Positions 1 to 9,366 of a DNA stretch of 32,326 bases are shown here, piece by piece. Position 1 is the first letter of the stretch. Each line of letters opens with the position of its first letter. Under the pieces are notes generated by a model, which had not been told where the DNA came from, made no database searches, and saw nothing but the letters and a program-made list of their open reading frames with translations. The DNA lies in assembly GCA_000431535.1 (NCBI GenBank), contig HF991822.1, positions 258,063-290,388 of the forward strand, read 5' to 3'. Position numbers and translations under genes: made by a program. Source of the DNA: Clostridium sp. CAG:678. GTDB taxonomy: Bacteria; Bacillota; Clostridia; Oscillospirales; Acutalibacteraceae.

Positions 1-1154
1 ACGCTCTTGCAAAAGAAGGGCTTTATGACGCTGCCGGCGGCAGGGAATACCTTTTAACACTAAGAGACAGCGTTCCTTCCACTGCAAATGTAAAAACGTA
101 TGCAAAGATCGTGGAAGAGCAGTATTATCTGCGCAGTCTCATAACTGTATCGCAAAACATTATAGAAACGGCTGTATCCAACAATTCAAACGCATCTGAT
201 CTGCTGGAGTATGCCGAGCAGAAGATCTATGATATCAGGCAAGGTTCCAAGGATGATGATCCGAAAAAACTTTCCGATGTTATTGTAAATGACGTGTACG
301 ACCGTTTACATAAGATCACTGGCGAGGAAAAAGAAAAATATCAGGCGGTTCCATCCGGTTTCAGCCTGCTGGACAGATATATTACCGGTCTCGGAAAATC
401 TGATCTGATTCTGATCGGCGCCCGTCCTGCAATGGGTAAAACTTCTTTTGCGCTTAATTTGGCGCAAAACGTTTCCATGATTGCAAGAAAAAAGTGTGTG
501 TTTTTCAGCTTAGAAATGTCCAGAGAGCAGCTTGCAGAAAGATTGCTTTCCGCAAGAGCGGGCATACCCAGCCAGAAAATACGCCGCGGTGAACTTACAG
601 ATGATGAATGGGTTCGTCTCGGAAATGCCGCCGGTGAATTTGAGGAGGCGGAACTGTATCTGGATGATTCATCCAGCATTACCGTACCCGAAATCAAAGC
701 AAAGGTACGCCGTATGAAGAATGTGGAAGCCATTATTATTGACTATCTCGGTCTTCTTCAATCGGCTGTGCGAAAAGAAAACCGCGTTCAGGAAGTTTCT
801 GATATAACCAGAAACCTGAAAATGATGGCTAAGGATCTGAATATTCCCGTAATATGCTGCGCCCAGCTTTCCAGAGGCACTGAAGGCAGAAATAAGAGCC
901 ACCGGCCGCAGCTGGCCGATCTTAGAGAATCCGGCTCTATTGAGCAGGATGCGGATATTGTATTATTTCTTTACAGACCGGATTATTACAGCGGTGAGCT
1001 CAGCGATGATCAGCGCGATCAGGTGGATGAAAATGCCACGGAACTGATTGTGGCAAAAAACAGACATGGCGCAACGGGAACGGTTGAGATGACCTTTGAT
1101 AAGGAATTCACCAGATTCCGGTGCGTGGAAAAAGACTACGGCAATGATAACTGA
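1..1154 (+). CDS. dnaB: Replicative DNA helicase DnaB, 5'-truncated by the window
   Basis: This is the replicative hexameric helicase that unwinds DNA ahead of the replisome. The reading frame is open from the first complete codon at position 3, so the true start lies upstream; about 383 residues are visible of a family that is usually about 450. The visible N-terminal part carries the linker-region signature (YLLTLRDSVPS, then YAKIVEEQYYLR). The RecA-like ATPase domain has Walker A GARPAMGKT near base 418, a Walker B-like IIIDYLGLL near 732, and the conserved C-terminal stretch QDADIVLFLYRPDYY near 945-990. No intein or other insertion interrupts the ATPase motifs. The GTG at 111 is an internal valine codon, not a start. 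The last 11 bases overlap tilS, which suggests co-transcription. Identity is very secure. Confidence 0.96.
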   Translation, partial: ALAKEGLYDAAGGREYLLTLRDSVPSTANVKTYAKIVEEQYYLRSLITVSQNIIETAVSNNSNASDLLEYAEQKIYDIRQGSKDDDPKKLSDVIVNDVYDRLHKITGEEKEKYQAVPSGFSLLDRYITGLGKSDLILIGARPAMGKTSFALNLAQNVSMIARKKCVFFSLEMSREQLAERLLSARAGIPSQKIRRGELTDDEWVRLGNAAGEFEEAELYLDDSSSITVPEIKAKVRRMKNVEAIIIDYLGLLQSAVRKENRVQEVSDITRNLKMMAKDLNIPVICCAQLSRGTEGRNKSHRPQLADLRESGSIEQDADIVLFLYRPDYYSGELSDDQRDQVDENATELIVAKNRHGATGTVEMTFDKEFTRFRCVEKDYGNDN

Positions 1155-2451
1155 AATTCTTGATACAGTAAAAAAATATGATATGCTGTCTAAAGGGGAT
1201 TCGGTGCTGATTGCGCTTTCCGGCGGCGCCGATTCCATTTTGCTTGCGCATTTTTTGCTGCAGATTAAAGAGGAATATGCGCTGGATCTGACCGCTGCGC
1301 ATGTGGAGCACGGAATTCGCGGCGAAGAGAGTATGGAGGACGCCGCATTTTGTGAAGAATTTTGCAAAAAAAACGGCATACCATTTAAGATTCTGCACAT
1401 TGATGCACCGAAAGAGGCAAAACACTTTAAAATGGGCGTTGAGGAATACAGCCGAAAGGCGAGGTATGCGTTTTTTGATACGATTGACTGCGATAAGATC
1501 GCCACAGCGCATAATTTATCAGATAGTATAGAAACCCTGCTTTTCAGAATGGCACGCGGCACTTCGTTAAAAGGCATGTGTGGCATCCCGCCCAAAAGAG
1601 GAAAGATCATAAGACCGCTTATCGGGCTTTCTTCTTCTGAAATCCGGGCGTATTTGAATAGAAACAAGATTCCTTTTCGAATCGACAGCACAAATCATGA
1701 TGACGGCTATTCGCGCAATTATATCCGAAATCAGATCTTACCGCTAATGAATAATCTGAATGCGCAGTTTGAAAAGCATACTTCCCGCTTGCTGGAAAGC
1801 ATTCAGCGGGATGAGGATTTTCTTGAAAAGCATACAGACCGTATTTATAATGGTCTGTTTTCAGATCATAAACTTATTATCGATAGATTTAACAAACTTT
1901 CAGCAAGCGAAAAATACAGGGTCATAGCAAGATGGCTGAATGAAAATCACCTGCCTGTCAATGATAACGTTATATCGGGTGTGGTAGCGCTCAGCGTTTC
2001 CCATTCTCGTTTTCAGATCTGCGGAAACGTCTATGCTGTTTCCGCTGCCGGCTCAATCAGAATTGCCGATATCCATGAAAATAACGGTGAAATTTGCTTT
2101 AAAGTCTCAGAAAACGTGATTTCTGTAAAAGAATTCTTAAATAAATGTGAATTTCATAACAAACCGTTTGATTTTTATTGCGACTGTGATAAAATAGTTG
2201 GCAATGTGGTTGTGAGAAGCCGGAAAGCAGGGGATGAAATCTCCATTCAAGGCAGAAACTGCACAAAAAATTTAAAAAAATATTTTAACGAGCTGCACAT
2301 TCCGCCCGAAATTCGAAAGAGTATACCCGTCATTGCGGACGATAATGGCATTATCGGTATAGCGGGCTATGCGGTTTCACAAAGAACGGCTGTGGACAGC
2401 AATACCAAAAATATTTTAATTTTGTATATCCGCACGGAGGATAAGGCTTAA
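1144..2451 (+). CDS. tilS: tRNA(Ile)-lysidine synthase TilS
   Basis: TilS uses ATP and lysine to convert C34 of the CAU-anticodon isoleucine tRNA to lysidine, so that the tRNA reads AUA and is charged with isoleucine. The predicted protein has 435 residues. The N-type ATP pyrophosphatase PP-loop is SGGADS at residues 26-31, followed by the family pattern HVEHGIRGEES. The C-terminal domain has the usual GDEI...NLKKYFNELHIPPE...IPVIAD pattern. I chose the ATG at 1144 because it puts the PP-loop at the normal distance from the N terminus; an in-frame upstream start at 1096 lies inside dnaB and would add 16 unlikely residues. It overlaps dnaB by 11 bases and shares a base with ftsH (TAATG). The tilS-ftsH pair is conserved in Firmicutes, but the hpt gene often found between them is absent. 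Confidence 0.95.
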   Translation: MITEILDTVKKYDMLSKGDSVLIALSGGADSILLAHFLLQIKEEYALDLTAAHVEHGIRGEESMEDAAFCEEFCKKNGIPFKILHIDAPKEAKHFKMGVEEYSRKARYAFFDTIDCDKIATAHNLSDSIETLLFRMARGTSLKGMCGIPPKRGKIIRPLIGLSSSEIRAYLNRNKIPFRIDSTNHDDGYSRNYIRNQILPLMNNLNAQFEKHTSRLLESIQRDEDFLEKHTDRIYNGLFSDHKLIIDRFNKLSASEKYRVIARWLNENHLPVNDNVISGVVALSVSHSRFQICGNVYAVSAAGSIRIADIHENNGEICFKVSENVISVKEFLNKCEFHNKPFDFYCDCDKIVGNVVVRSRKAGDEISIQGRNCTKNLKKYFNELHIPPEIRKSIPVIADDNGIIGIAGYAVSQRTAVDSNTKNILILYIRTEDKA

Positions 2452-4499
2452 TGAACAATATGTCCAAAAACTGGAAATCGGCAATCTTTTATATTTTAAT
2501 TCCTGTTTTGCTGGTTGTTTTTGCTTTTATGATCGCTAACCAGCAAAACGGCACGGAAATGAAATACAGCCAGATCGTCAATCTGTTTAAAACGGATCAA
2601 GTCGCTGAATTTGAACTTGACCTGACTTCAGGCGCACTTACGTATAAAACGTTTGATAAGCCGGAAGAAGAGCAGGAGTATAAAGTGCCCAGCGTTACGT
2701 ATTTTCTGGACGATATCAGAGACAGCATTGATGAGTATAACGAGGCGCATCCCGATTCTCAGATCGTTTACAACTACAAACAGAGCAGTTCAAGAAACTG
2801 GCTGTTTAATCTTTTGCCGTATGTTTTGATCATTGTGGGCGGCTCTCTTCTCGTTTGGTTTATGATGAAGAAGATGGGCGATACCATGAATAATGAGACC
2901 AACAGAACACTCGGTTTCGGCAGGGTGAAAACAAAATCCGTTGAAAACAAGGATAAAAAGACTTTTGCCGATGTAGCCGGGTGCGATGAAGAAAAGGCAG
3001 AACTGGAAGAACTCGTAGAATTTCTGAAAGATCCGCAGAAGTTTACGGACCTGGGTGCAAGGATACCGAAAGGTGTTTTGCTTGTCGGCCCTCCGGGTAC
3101 CGGTAAAACGCTTCTTGCCAAAGCTGTTGCCGGCGAGGCAAATGCGCCGTTTTTGTCTATTTCAGGATCAGACTTTGTGGAAATGTACGTCGGCGTAGGC
3201 GCCAGCCGTGTAAGAGATCTGTTTTCTCAGGCAATCAAAAAAGCGCCTGCAATTGTGTTTATTGATGAGATTGACGCAGTCGGCAGACACAGAGGCGCCG
3301 GCACGGGCGGCGGAAATGATGAAAGAGAGCAAACGCTCAATCAGCTGCTTGTTGAAATGGACGGTTTCGGCACCAACAGCGGCGTTATTGTAATTGCCGC
3401 AACGAACCGGCCGGATGTTCTTGACCCCGCTCTATTAAGACCGGGCAGATTTGACAGACAGATTACTGTTAACCGACCTGACACACAGGGTAGGGAAGAC
3501 ATCCTGAAAGTCCATTCCAGAAACAAACCTTTGGGTCCGGATGTCAACCTGAAAGAAATTGCGCAGCTAACGATCGGCTTTACCGGCGCGGATCTGGAAA
3601 ACCTTTTGAATGAGGCTGCGCTGCTTGCAGCAAGAAGGCATAAAAAGGCAATTACGAACGCAGAAATTCAGGATGCAACCACACGTGTTGAAATGGGAAC
3701 GGAAAAGAAATCCCACAAATACTCTGAAAAGGCGAAAAAGCTGACTGCCTACCACGAGGCAGGGCACGCCGTTGCGTCTTTTTATCTTGAAAACCATGAT
3801 CCGGTCAAAGAGATTTCCATCATCCCGCGCGGCATGGGTGCCGGTGGTTACACCATGTATCAGCCTCAGGAAGAGAATTACACTTCAAAAAGCGAGATGC
3901 TGGACAGTTTGGTATCCATGATGGGCGGCCGTGTTGCCGAGGCGATTGCGCTTGATGATATTTCTACAGGCGCTTCCAATGATCTGCAGCGCGCAACACA
4001 GATCTGCCGCGATATGGTTGCGAAATACGGCATGAGTGAGGAACTCGGCCCTGTTGTTTACACAGATGAAAATAATGAGGTATTTCTCGGCAAAGATTAC
4101 GGCCATGTAAATAATTACAGCGAAGAAACCTCTGCAAGAATCGATGAACAGATCGAAAAACTGATGCGTCAGGCGTATGACAGAACATATAGCATACTCA
4201 AGGAGCATTATGATAAACTGGATCTGGTTGCCAAAACTCTTATGGCTCGCGAAAAGATCAATGCAGAAGAGTTTGATGCACTGATGAAGACAGGTAAACT
4301 TCCTGAAACAGAAACGGAAAAATCCGAGCCTGATACGAATGAGCAGCCTGTTAATGGCGGTGAAACGGCGGAAGAAACCTATTCTGTTTCTGAAACGCAG
4401 GTTTCGGATGGTGCAGATTCCGTAGTTTCTTTATCGGATTCCGGTCTATCTGACACAGATAAAAAAGAAGCATCGGAAGATGGTAGCGATAATAATTAA
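2451..4499 (+). CDS. ftsH: ATP-dependent zinc metalloprotease FtsH
   Basis: FtsH is a membrane-anchored AAA+ protease that degrades misfolded membrane proteins and selected regulators. The protein has 682 residues. It has two membrane segments (about 12-30 and 118-138) flanking an extracytoplasmic domain, then the AAA+ domain with Walker A GPPGTGKT at 213-220, Walker B IVFIDEID, and the second region of homology ending in LLRPGRFD. The M41 protease domain has the zinc motif HEAGH at 435-439 and the third ligand Asp511 in TGASNDLQ. The last 70 or so residues form a low-complexity tail rich in Glu, Ser, Thr and Asp, which makes it longer than many homologues. The start overlaps the tilS stop by one base, so translation is probably coupled. 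A strong terminator follows directly. Confidence 0.97.
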   Translation: MNNMSKNWKSAIFYILIPVLLVVFAFMIANQQNGTEMKYSQIVNLFKTDQVAEFELDLTSGALTYKTFDKPEEEQEYKVPSVTYFLDDIRDSIDEYNEAHPDSQIVYNYKQSSSRNWLFNLLPYVLIIVGGSLLVWFMMKKMGDTMNNETNRTLGFGRVKTKSVENKDKKTFADVAGCDEEKAELEELVEFLKDPQKFTDLGARIPKGVLLVGPPGTGKTLLAKAVAGEANAPFLSISGSDFVEMYVGVGASRVRDLFSQAIKKAPAIVFIDEIDAVGRHRGAGTGGGNDEREQTLNQLLVEMDGFGTNSGVIVIAATNRPDVLDPALLRPGRFDRQITVNRPDTQGREDILKVHSRNKPLGPDVNLKEIAQLTIGFTGADLENLLNEAALLAARRHKKAITNAEIQDATTRVEMGTEKKSHKYSEKAKKLTAYHEAGHAVASFYLENHDPVKEISIIPRGMGAGGYTMYQPQEENYTSKSEMLDSLVSMMGGRVAEAIALDDISTGASNDLQRATQICRDMVAKYGMSEELGPVVYTDENNEVFLGKDYGHVNNYSEETSARIDEQIEKLMRQAYDRTYSILKEHYDKLDLVAKTLMAREKINAEEFDALMKTGKLPETETEKSEPDTNEQPVNGGETAEETYSVSETQVSDGADSVVSLSDSGLSDTDKKEASEDGSDNN

Positions 4500-4515
4500 A
4501 GATTTCTTACAAAGA

Positions 4516-4546
4516 ATAAGATGTGTTCGTCACATCTTATTTTTTT
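4516..4546 (+). terminator. Intrinsic terminator after ftsH
   Basis: A perfect 10-bp stem (ATAAGATGTG at 4516-4525 with CACATCTTAT at 4531-4540) closes a 5-base TTCGT loop and runs straight into a T-tract at 4540-4546. It ends the dnaB-tilS-ftsH transcript. Confidence 0.9.
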
Positions 4547-4619
4547 ATGTTGAATTTGCTGTATAAATGTATCATAAAGCGTTTTCATTCCATGATATTG
4601 TTACATTTATTACAAAATC

Positions 4620-4647
4620 TTGACAAATCCACAATATCTTGTATAAT
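4620..4647 (+). promoter_or_regulatory. Sigma-A-type promoter for the topoisomerase operon
   Basis: A perfect -35 hexamer TTGACA (4620-4625) and a perfect -10 hexamer TATAAT (4642-4647) are separated by 16 bases. Transcription would begin near 4654, giving a very short leader with a GGAGG ribosome binding site at 4667-4671. Confidence 0.85.
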
Positions 4648-4676
4648 ATTTCTGTATAAATTGTACGGAGGTTACT

Positions 4677-6653
4677 ATGGCCAAAAAGAATGATTATACA
4701 AATGAAAGTATACGGTCTTTAAAAGGCGCGGACAGAGTCAGAAAAAGACCGGCGGTAATCTTTGGATCGAATGATATCGAGGGATGCGAGCATTCTATTT
4801 TTGAAATCATGAGCAACTCGATCGATGAGGCCAGAGAAGGCCGCGGAAACAAGATCGTTGTAACCAGATTTCGAGATTGCTCAGTGGAAGTGCAGGACTT
4901 CGGCGCAGGTATTCCTGTTGACTATAACAAAGCCGAAAAGGAAGAAAACTGGAAACTTTTGTTCTGTGAACTGTACGCGGGCGGTAAATACGGGGACGGC
5001 GCTGACAATTATGAATTCTCGCTCGGTCTGAACGGTCTCGGTCTCTGCGCAACGCAGTATGCATCCGAATATATGGATGCTGAGATTCACAGAGACGGCT
5101 TTTCGTATACTTTGCATTTTGAGCGCGGCAAAAATATCGGCGGACTTAAAAAAGAACCGTATTCAAAGAAAGATACCGGCACAAGAATAAAATGGAAACC
5201 GGATCTGAAAGTTTTTACGGATATCTGTGTGCCGCTGGAATATTTTCAGGATACGCTTAAACGCCAGGCGATTGTAAATGACGGTATTACGTTTATACTG
5301 AAAAATGAAACGGCAAACGGCTTTGAAACGTTCGAATATTGCTATAAGAACGGCATTAAAGATTATGTTGCAGAGCTTGCAGACGGAAAGGCCTTTACTA
5401 CCCCGCAGTATTGGGAATGTGAAAGGGTTGGTAAGGACAGAGAGGATCTTAGTGAATATAAACTGATCATCAAGGCGGCGCTTTGCTTTTCTTTAAAGAC
5501 CCAATGCAAGGAATATTATCATAACTCCAGCTTTCTGGAGCACGGCGGCGCGCCGGACAAGGCGTTTAAAAGCGCCTTTGTAAACCAGATCAATGCTTAT
5601 TTGAAAGCAAATAATAAGTACACAAAAACGGACAGCCAGATCAATATTCAGGATATTGAGGATATTCTTATATTTGTTGTATCTTCTTTCTCAACGCAAA
5701 CTTCTTACGAAAACCAGACGAAAAAATCCATTACGAATAAATTTATCCAGGAAGCAATGACGGATTTTTTCAGAAAACAGCTTGAAGTTTACTTTATTGA
5801 GAATAAAATGGATGCGGATAAGATCGCCGATCAGGTCTTGATCAATATGAGAAGCCGCGTTAAGGCGGAAAATACCCGAAAAAGCCTGAAAAGCACTTTG
5901 CAAACGAAGATTGATATGACAAACCGCGTGCAGAAATTTGTGGACTGCCGCTCTAAGAACGTGGAAGAAAGAGAACTGTTTATCGTAGAGGGCGATTCTG
6001 CGCTTGGCGCCTGTAAGCAAGCAAGGGACGCCAACTTTCAGGCTATCATGCCGATTCGCGGTAAAATACTGAACTGCCTTAAAAGCGAATACAGCAAGAT
6101 ATTTAAAAACGATATTATTACTGATCTTATTAAGGTACTGGGGTGCGGCGTGGAGGTTCGTTCAAAGGCGTCTAAAGAATTATCCGCCTTTGATATCAAC
6201 AATCTGCGCTGGAACAAGATCCTGATCTGTACAGATGCGGATGTGGACGGATTTCAGATCAGAACGCTTGTTTTAACGATGATCTACAGACTGATGCCGC
6301 AGCTGATTGAGCAGGGTAAGGTGTATATTGACGAATCACCGCTTTATGAAGTAACTTGCAAAGATCAGACCTATTTTGCCTATAATGAAATGGAAATGGG
6401 CGAGATTGAAAAAGAACTGAAAGGTAAAAAATATACCGTTCAGCGTTCAAAAGGTCTGGGTCAAAACGAGGCGGATATGATGTCTTTAACAACCATGAAT
6501 CCTGCCACGCGAAGACTTATACTGGTAACGCCGGATGACGCGGAAAAAACTTCGCAGATTTTCGATCTTCTTCTCGGTGATAATCTGGAAGGAAGAAAAC
6601 AGTATATTACCGATTACGGATATATGTATCTGGACACAGCAGACGTTAGTTGA
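4677..6653 (+). CDS. Type IIA DNA topoisomerase, subunit B-like (divergent GyrB/ParE paralogue)
   Basis: This is the ATPase and TOPRIM subunit of a gyrase/topoisomerase IV-type enzyme, 658 residues. The GHKL ATPase domain shows Glu43, Asn47 and Asp50 in EIMSNSIDEA, Asp74 in DFGAGIP, and GLNGLG. The TOPRIM domain has EGDS at 438-441 and TDADVDG at 519-525, so the metal-binding acidic residues Glu438, Asp520 and Asp522 are kept; the KGLGQNEADM region near the C terminus is also recognisable. It departs from canonical GyrB/ParE at several near-invariant places: RKRPAVIFGS instead of RKRPGMYIG, DFGAGIP instead of DNGRGIP, and DVDGFQIRT instead of the usual DVDG-x-HIRT. It probably pairs with the A-like subunit 17 bases downstream. 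I infer that it is an accessory paralogue and that a standard GyrAB lies elsewhere; the sequence cannot show that. Topoisomerase IV (ParE) is the alternative name. Confidence 0.88.
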   Translation: MAKKNDYTNESIRSLKGADRVRKRPAVIFGSNDIEGCEHSIFEIMSNSIDEAREGRGNKIVVTRFRDCSVEVQDFGAGIPVDYNKAEKEENWKLLFCELYAGGKYGDGADNYEFSLGLNGLGLCATQYASEYMDAEIHRDGFSYTLHFERGKNIGGLKKEPYSKKDTGTRIKWKPDLKVFTDICVPLEYFQDTLKRQAIVNDGITFILKNETANGFETFEYCYKNGIKDYVAELADGKAFTTPQYWECERVGKDREDLSEYKLIIKAALCFSLKTQCKEYYHNSSFLEHGGAPDKAFKSAFVNQINAYLKANNKYTKTDSQINIQDIEDILIFVVSSFSTQTSYENQTKKSITNKFIQEAMTDFFRKQLEVYFIENKMDADKIADQVLINMRSRVKAENTRKSLKSTLQTKIDMTNRVQKFVDCRSKNVEERELFIVEGDSALGACKQARDANFQAIMPIRGKILNCLKSEYSKIFKNDIITDLIKVLGCGVEVRSKASKELSAFDINNLRWNKILICTDADVDGFQIRTLVLTMIYRLMPQLIEQGKVYIDESPLYEVTCKDQTYFAYNEMEMGEIEKELKGKKYTVQRSKGLGQNEADMMSLTTMNPATRRLILVTPDDAEKTSQIFDLLLGDNLEGRKQYITDYGYMYLDTADVS

Positions 6654-6670
6654 TATATTAAGGTGAAAAC

Positions 6671-8914
6671 ATGCCAAGAAAAAGAAAAGAATCCAAAAAG
6701 GAAACGGAATCCAAACTGAACGAGAATGTGCATATCGAAAACGCCGGCACCGTTAAAAGTGAAGTGATTACGGAAACCCTGAAAACCAATTACATGCCGT
6801 ATGCCATGAGCGTTATTCTCTCCCGTGCGATTCCGGAAATAGACGGTTTAAAACCATCGCACAGAAAACTGCTTTACACGATGTATCTTATGGGTCTTCT
6901 GAACGGAAAAACGATCAAAAGCGCCAACATCGTGGGCAGAACCATGCAGCTTAATCCGCACGGTGACGCGTCCATCTATGAGACAATGGTGCGCCTTTCG
7001 CGCGGTAACGAATCCCTGCTTTATCCCTATGTGGAATCAAAGGGAAACTTCGGCAAGGCGTATTCCAAAAATATGATGTATGCCGCTTCGCGTTATACAG
7101 AGGCAAAGCTGGCTCCGATATGCAGTGAGCTTTTTTGCGATATAGATAAAGACACAGTTGATTTTGTGGATAATTACGATAATACCATGAAAGAACCGCG
7201 GCTTTTGCCCGTAACTTTTCCAACGGTGCTTTGTAATGTTACAACGGGAATTGCGGTTGGTATGGCGTCTTCCATTGCGTCTTTCAATATTCGGGAAGTT
7301 TGTGAAACAACGATCGCGCTTATGAAAAATAAAGCGCATGTTATTTCAGATACACTGATTGCGCCTGATTTTGTCGGCGGCGGTTACGTACTTTACGATA
7401 AGGACGAACTGGACAAGATTTATGAAACCGGTAAAGGTTCCGTAAAAGTCCGCGCAAAGTACAGTTATGACAAGTCTTACAATTGTATTGATATAACCGA
7501 AATACCGCCCACAACCACTTCCGAAGCGGTCATTGACAAGATCGTTGAATTGGCAAAAGCCAATAAAGTGAAAGAAATATCGGATATCCGGGATGAAACA
7601 GACCTGAAAGGCCTGAAGATCACGATTGATCTGAAAAGGGGCACGGATCCCGATAAACTGATGCAGCGGCTGTATAAACTGACTCCGCTGGAAGATACGT
7701 TTTCCTGCAACTTCAATGTTCTGATCGACGGCAAACCGGGCGTTCGCGGTGTCAGAGAGCTTTTAAACGAATGGATTCGATTTAGGCTGAACTGTATTAC
7801 AAGACGCGTAAATTTCAGCCTTGCCAAAAAGAGAAAGCAGCTGCACCTTTTAAAGGGCCTTTCCAAAATACTGCTTGATATTGATAAAGCAATCAAGATC
7901 GTTCGTGAGACAGAAAATGAATCCGATGTGGTTCCGAATTTGATGATTGGTTTCGGCATTGACGAAACACAGGCGGAATATGTGGCAGAGATCAAACTCC
8001 GCCATTTAAACCGGGAATATATTTTAAAACGCATTGATGATATTGAGGCGCTTGAAAATGAGATTGCGGAATTAGAAGAAGTTCTTTCCAGTGAAAAGAA
8101 AAAGAAACAGATCATTATTTCCGAACTGCAAAATGTAATAAAGAAATATGATACAGGCAGAAAATCGGAAATTTTGTATGAAATACCTGAAGATATCGAA
8201 ACGGAGGAACCGGAAGTAGCGGATTATCCTGTGACGGTATTTCTGACCCACGGCGGTTACCTTAAAAAGATCAAAACCGCGAACCTCAGAATGAGCGGTG
8301 AACAGAAAGTGAAAGAGGGAGACGCTGTTTCGCGCAGTGTTGAATGCTCAAATAAAGACGAACTCCTTGTATTTACTTCCAAGCATCAGGTCTATAAAGC
8401 AAAGCTGGATGATTTTCCGGATACAAAAGCGTCTGTTTTAGGCGAATATTTGCCCGGAAAGCTGGAGATGGAAGAAGGGGAGACTGCGCTTTATACAGCG
8501 GTAATCAGAAAATATCAGGGTTATATGATTTTTGTGTTTGAAAATGGTAAGCTTGCCAAAGTAGATCTTTCCGCCTATGAAACGAAAACAAACAGAAAAA
8601 AACTGATCAACGCGTTTTCGGATAAGTCGCCCCTTGCCGCTGCCGTTTACCTTGAAGAGGATGCAGATATCGTGATCACTTCCCAGGCAGGCAGAAATCT
8701 GCTGATCAACACGGCTGTGATCCTGCCGAAAACAACGAAAAGCACGCAAGGTATCCAGGCGATGACTTTAAAGAAAAAGAGCGATAAAGTGATATCGCTG
8801 CATTTATATAAAGAGGGAGAATTTGAAAAAGAGTGGCGTTTCCGTCCTAAAAACCTGCCTGCGGCAGGCGCCTTATTAAGCGCGGCTGATGTGGGAGAGC
8901 AGTTATCGTTCTGA
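6671..8914 (+). CDS. Type IIA DNA topoisomerase, subunit A-like (divergent GyrA/ParC paralogue)
   Basis: This is the DNA breakage-reunion subunit, 747 residues. After a lysine-rich N-terminal stretch of about 35 residues comes the winged-helix/tower core (NYMPYAMSVILSRAIPEIDG, GLKPSHRK). The catalytic tyrosine is Tyr142 in AASRYTEAKL. The region equivalent to the quinolone-resistance segment reads NPHGDASIYE at 95-104: Ala100 stands where GyrA usually has Ser83 (E. coli numbering) and Glu104 where it has Asp87. A coiled-coil-like stretch near 455-490 precedes a beta-pinwheel-like C-terminal domain. I see no canonical GyrA box (QRRGGKG), which favours a ParC-like relaxing or decatenating enzyme over a supercoiling gyrase; this is inference. 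It has its own AAGGTG ribosome binding site at 6660-6665 and follows the B-like gene by 17 bases, so the two form an operon. Confidence 0.88.
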   Translation: MPRKRKESKKETESKLNENVHIENAGTVKSEVITETLKTNYMPYAMSVILSRAIPEIDGLKPSHRKLLYTMYLMGLLNGKTIKSANIVGRTMQLNPHGDASIYETMVRLSRGNESLLYPYVESKGNFGKAYSKNMMYAASRYTEAKLAPICSELFCDIDKDTVDFVDNYDNTMKEPRLLPVTFPTVLCNVTTGIAVGMASSIASFNIREVCETTIALMKNKAHVISDTLIAPDFVGGGYVLYDKDELDKIYETGKGSVKVRAKYSYDKSYNCIDITEIPPTTTSEAVIDKIVELAKANKVKEISDIRDETDLKGLKITIDLKRGTDPDKLMQRLYKLTPLEDTFSCNFNVLIDGKPGVRGVRELLNEWIRFRLNCITRRVNFSLAKKRKQLHLLKGLSKILLDIDKAIKIVRETENESDVVPNLMIGFGIDETQAEYVAEIKLRHLNREYILKRIDDIEALENEIAELEEVLSSEKKKKQIIISELQNVIKKYDTGRKSEILYEIPEDIETEEPEVADYPVTVFLTHGGYLKKIKTANLRMSGEQKVKEGDAVSRSVECSNKDELLVFTSKHQVYKAKLDDFPDTKASVLGEYLPGKLEMEEGETALYTAVIRKYQGYMIFVFENGKLAKVDLSAYETKTNRKKLINAFSDKSPLAAAVYLEEDADIVITSQAGRNLLINTAVILPKTTKSTQGIQAMTLKKKSDKVISLHLYKEGEFEKEWRFRPKNLPAAGALLSAADVGEQLSF

Positions 8915-8925
8915 GAATATGTAAA

Positions 8926-8978
8926 TACCGCTTTTGCAAGCGGCAGACGGTAAAAGCAAACGCGAAATTTCTACCGTC
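8926..8978 (+). repeat. Inverted repeats downstream of the topoisomerase operon
   Basis: Two hairpins are possible here: CCGCTT/AAGCGG (8928-8933 and 8938-8943, 4-base loop), and GACGGTA/TACCGTC (8946-8952 and 8972-8978). TACCG at 8926-8930 can also pair with CGGTA at 8948-8952. No T-tract follows, so this is not a standard intrinsic terminator. It may protect the 3' end or act with a factor. Confidence 0.4.
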
Positions 8979-9036
8979 ATTGATAGTATTAAATGAAACG
9001 CAAATAAAATTCAAGTTAATTAATGGCAAAAAACTC

Positions 9037-9065
9037 TTGCATAATATGAAAGTATGTGCTATAAT
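9037..9065 (+). promoter_or_regulatory. Sigma-A-type promoter for secG
   Basis: TTGCAT (9037-9042) and TATAAT (9060-9065) are separated by exactly 17 bases. A GGAGG ribosome binding site lies at 9087-9091, nine bases ahead of the secG ATG. Confidence 0.82.
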
Positions 9066-9099
9066 CCATTAGTATTAAATATCAACGGAGGATTATTTC

Positions 9100-9351
9100 A
9101 TGCTTTGGTATCATTATGTTTTCGGCGTGGTTCTTATCATCGTTTCTATAATTATTATTGCAGTTGTTCTTTTGCAGGAAGGCCGTTCTCAGAATCTTTC
9201 CGGTGCCATTGCCGGCGGTGCTGAAACCTTTTTAGGCAAATCAAAAGGCCGCACGATAGAGGCAAAACTTGAAAAAATTACAAAGTGGCTGATCGTTGCT
9301 TTCTTTGTTCTTGTTCTTGCCGCATTCCTGATTTTCCTGTTTATTGGCTGA
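9100..9351 (+). CDS. secG: Preprotein translocase subunit SecG
   Basis: SecG is the small accessory subunit of the SecYEG channel in the cytoplasmic membrane and stimulates SecA-driven export. The protein has 83 residues, typical of the family. Two hydrophobic membrane segments (about 5-25 and 62-82) flank the conserved loop with LLQEGRSQNLSGAIAGGAE and a FLGKSKGR element. It has its own promoter and terminator, so it is a single-gene transcription unit with possible readthrough into the exonuclease gene. Confidence 0.93.
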   Translation: MLWYHYVFGVVLIIVSIIIIAVVLLQEGRSQNLSGAIAGGAETFLGKSKGRTIEAKLEKITKWLIVAFFVLVLAAFLIFLFIG

Positions 9352-9366
9352 TGATTATACTTGTGG

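Noticed and set aside
1-1154. Intein inside DnaB
   Set aside because: The ATPase motifs run on without interruption; no splicing-domain residues are present.
963-1691. 242-residue open frame on the minus strand
   Set aside because: It is antisense to dnaB and tilS, shows no domain, and is explained by codon bias of the real genes.
7477-8115. 212-residue open frame on the minus strand
   Set aside because: It is antisense to the topoisomerase A-like gene and is a serine-rich shadow of the coding strand.
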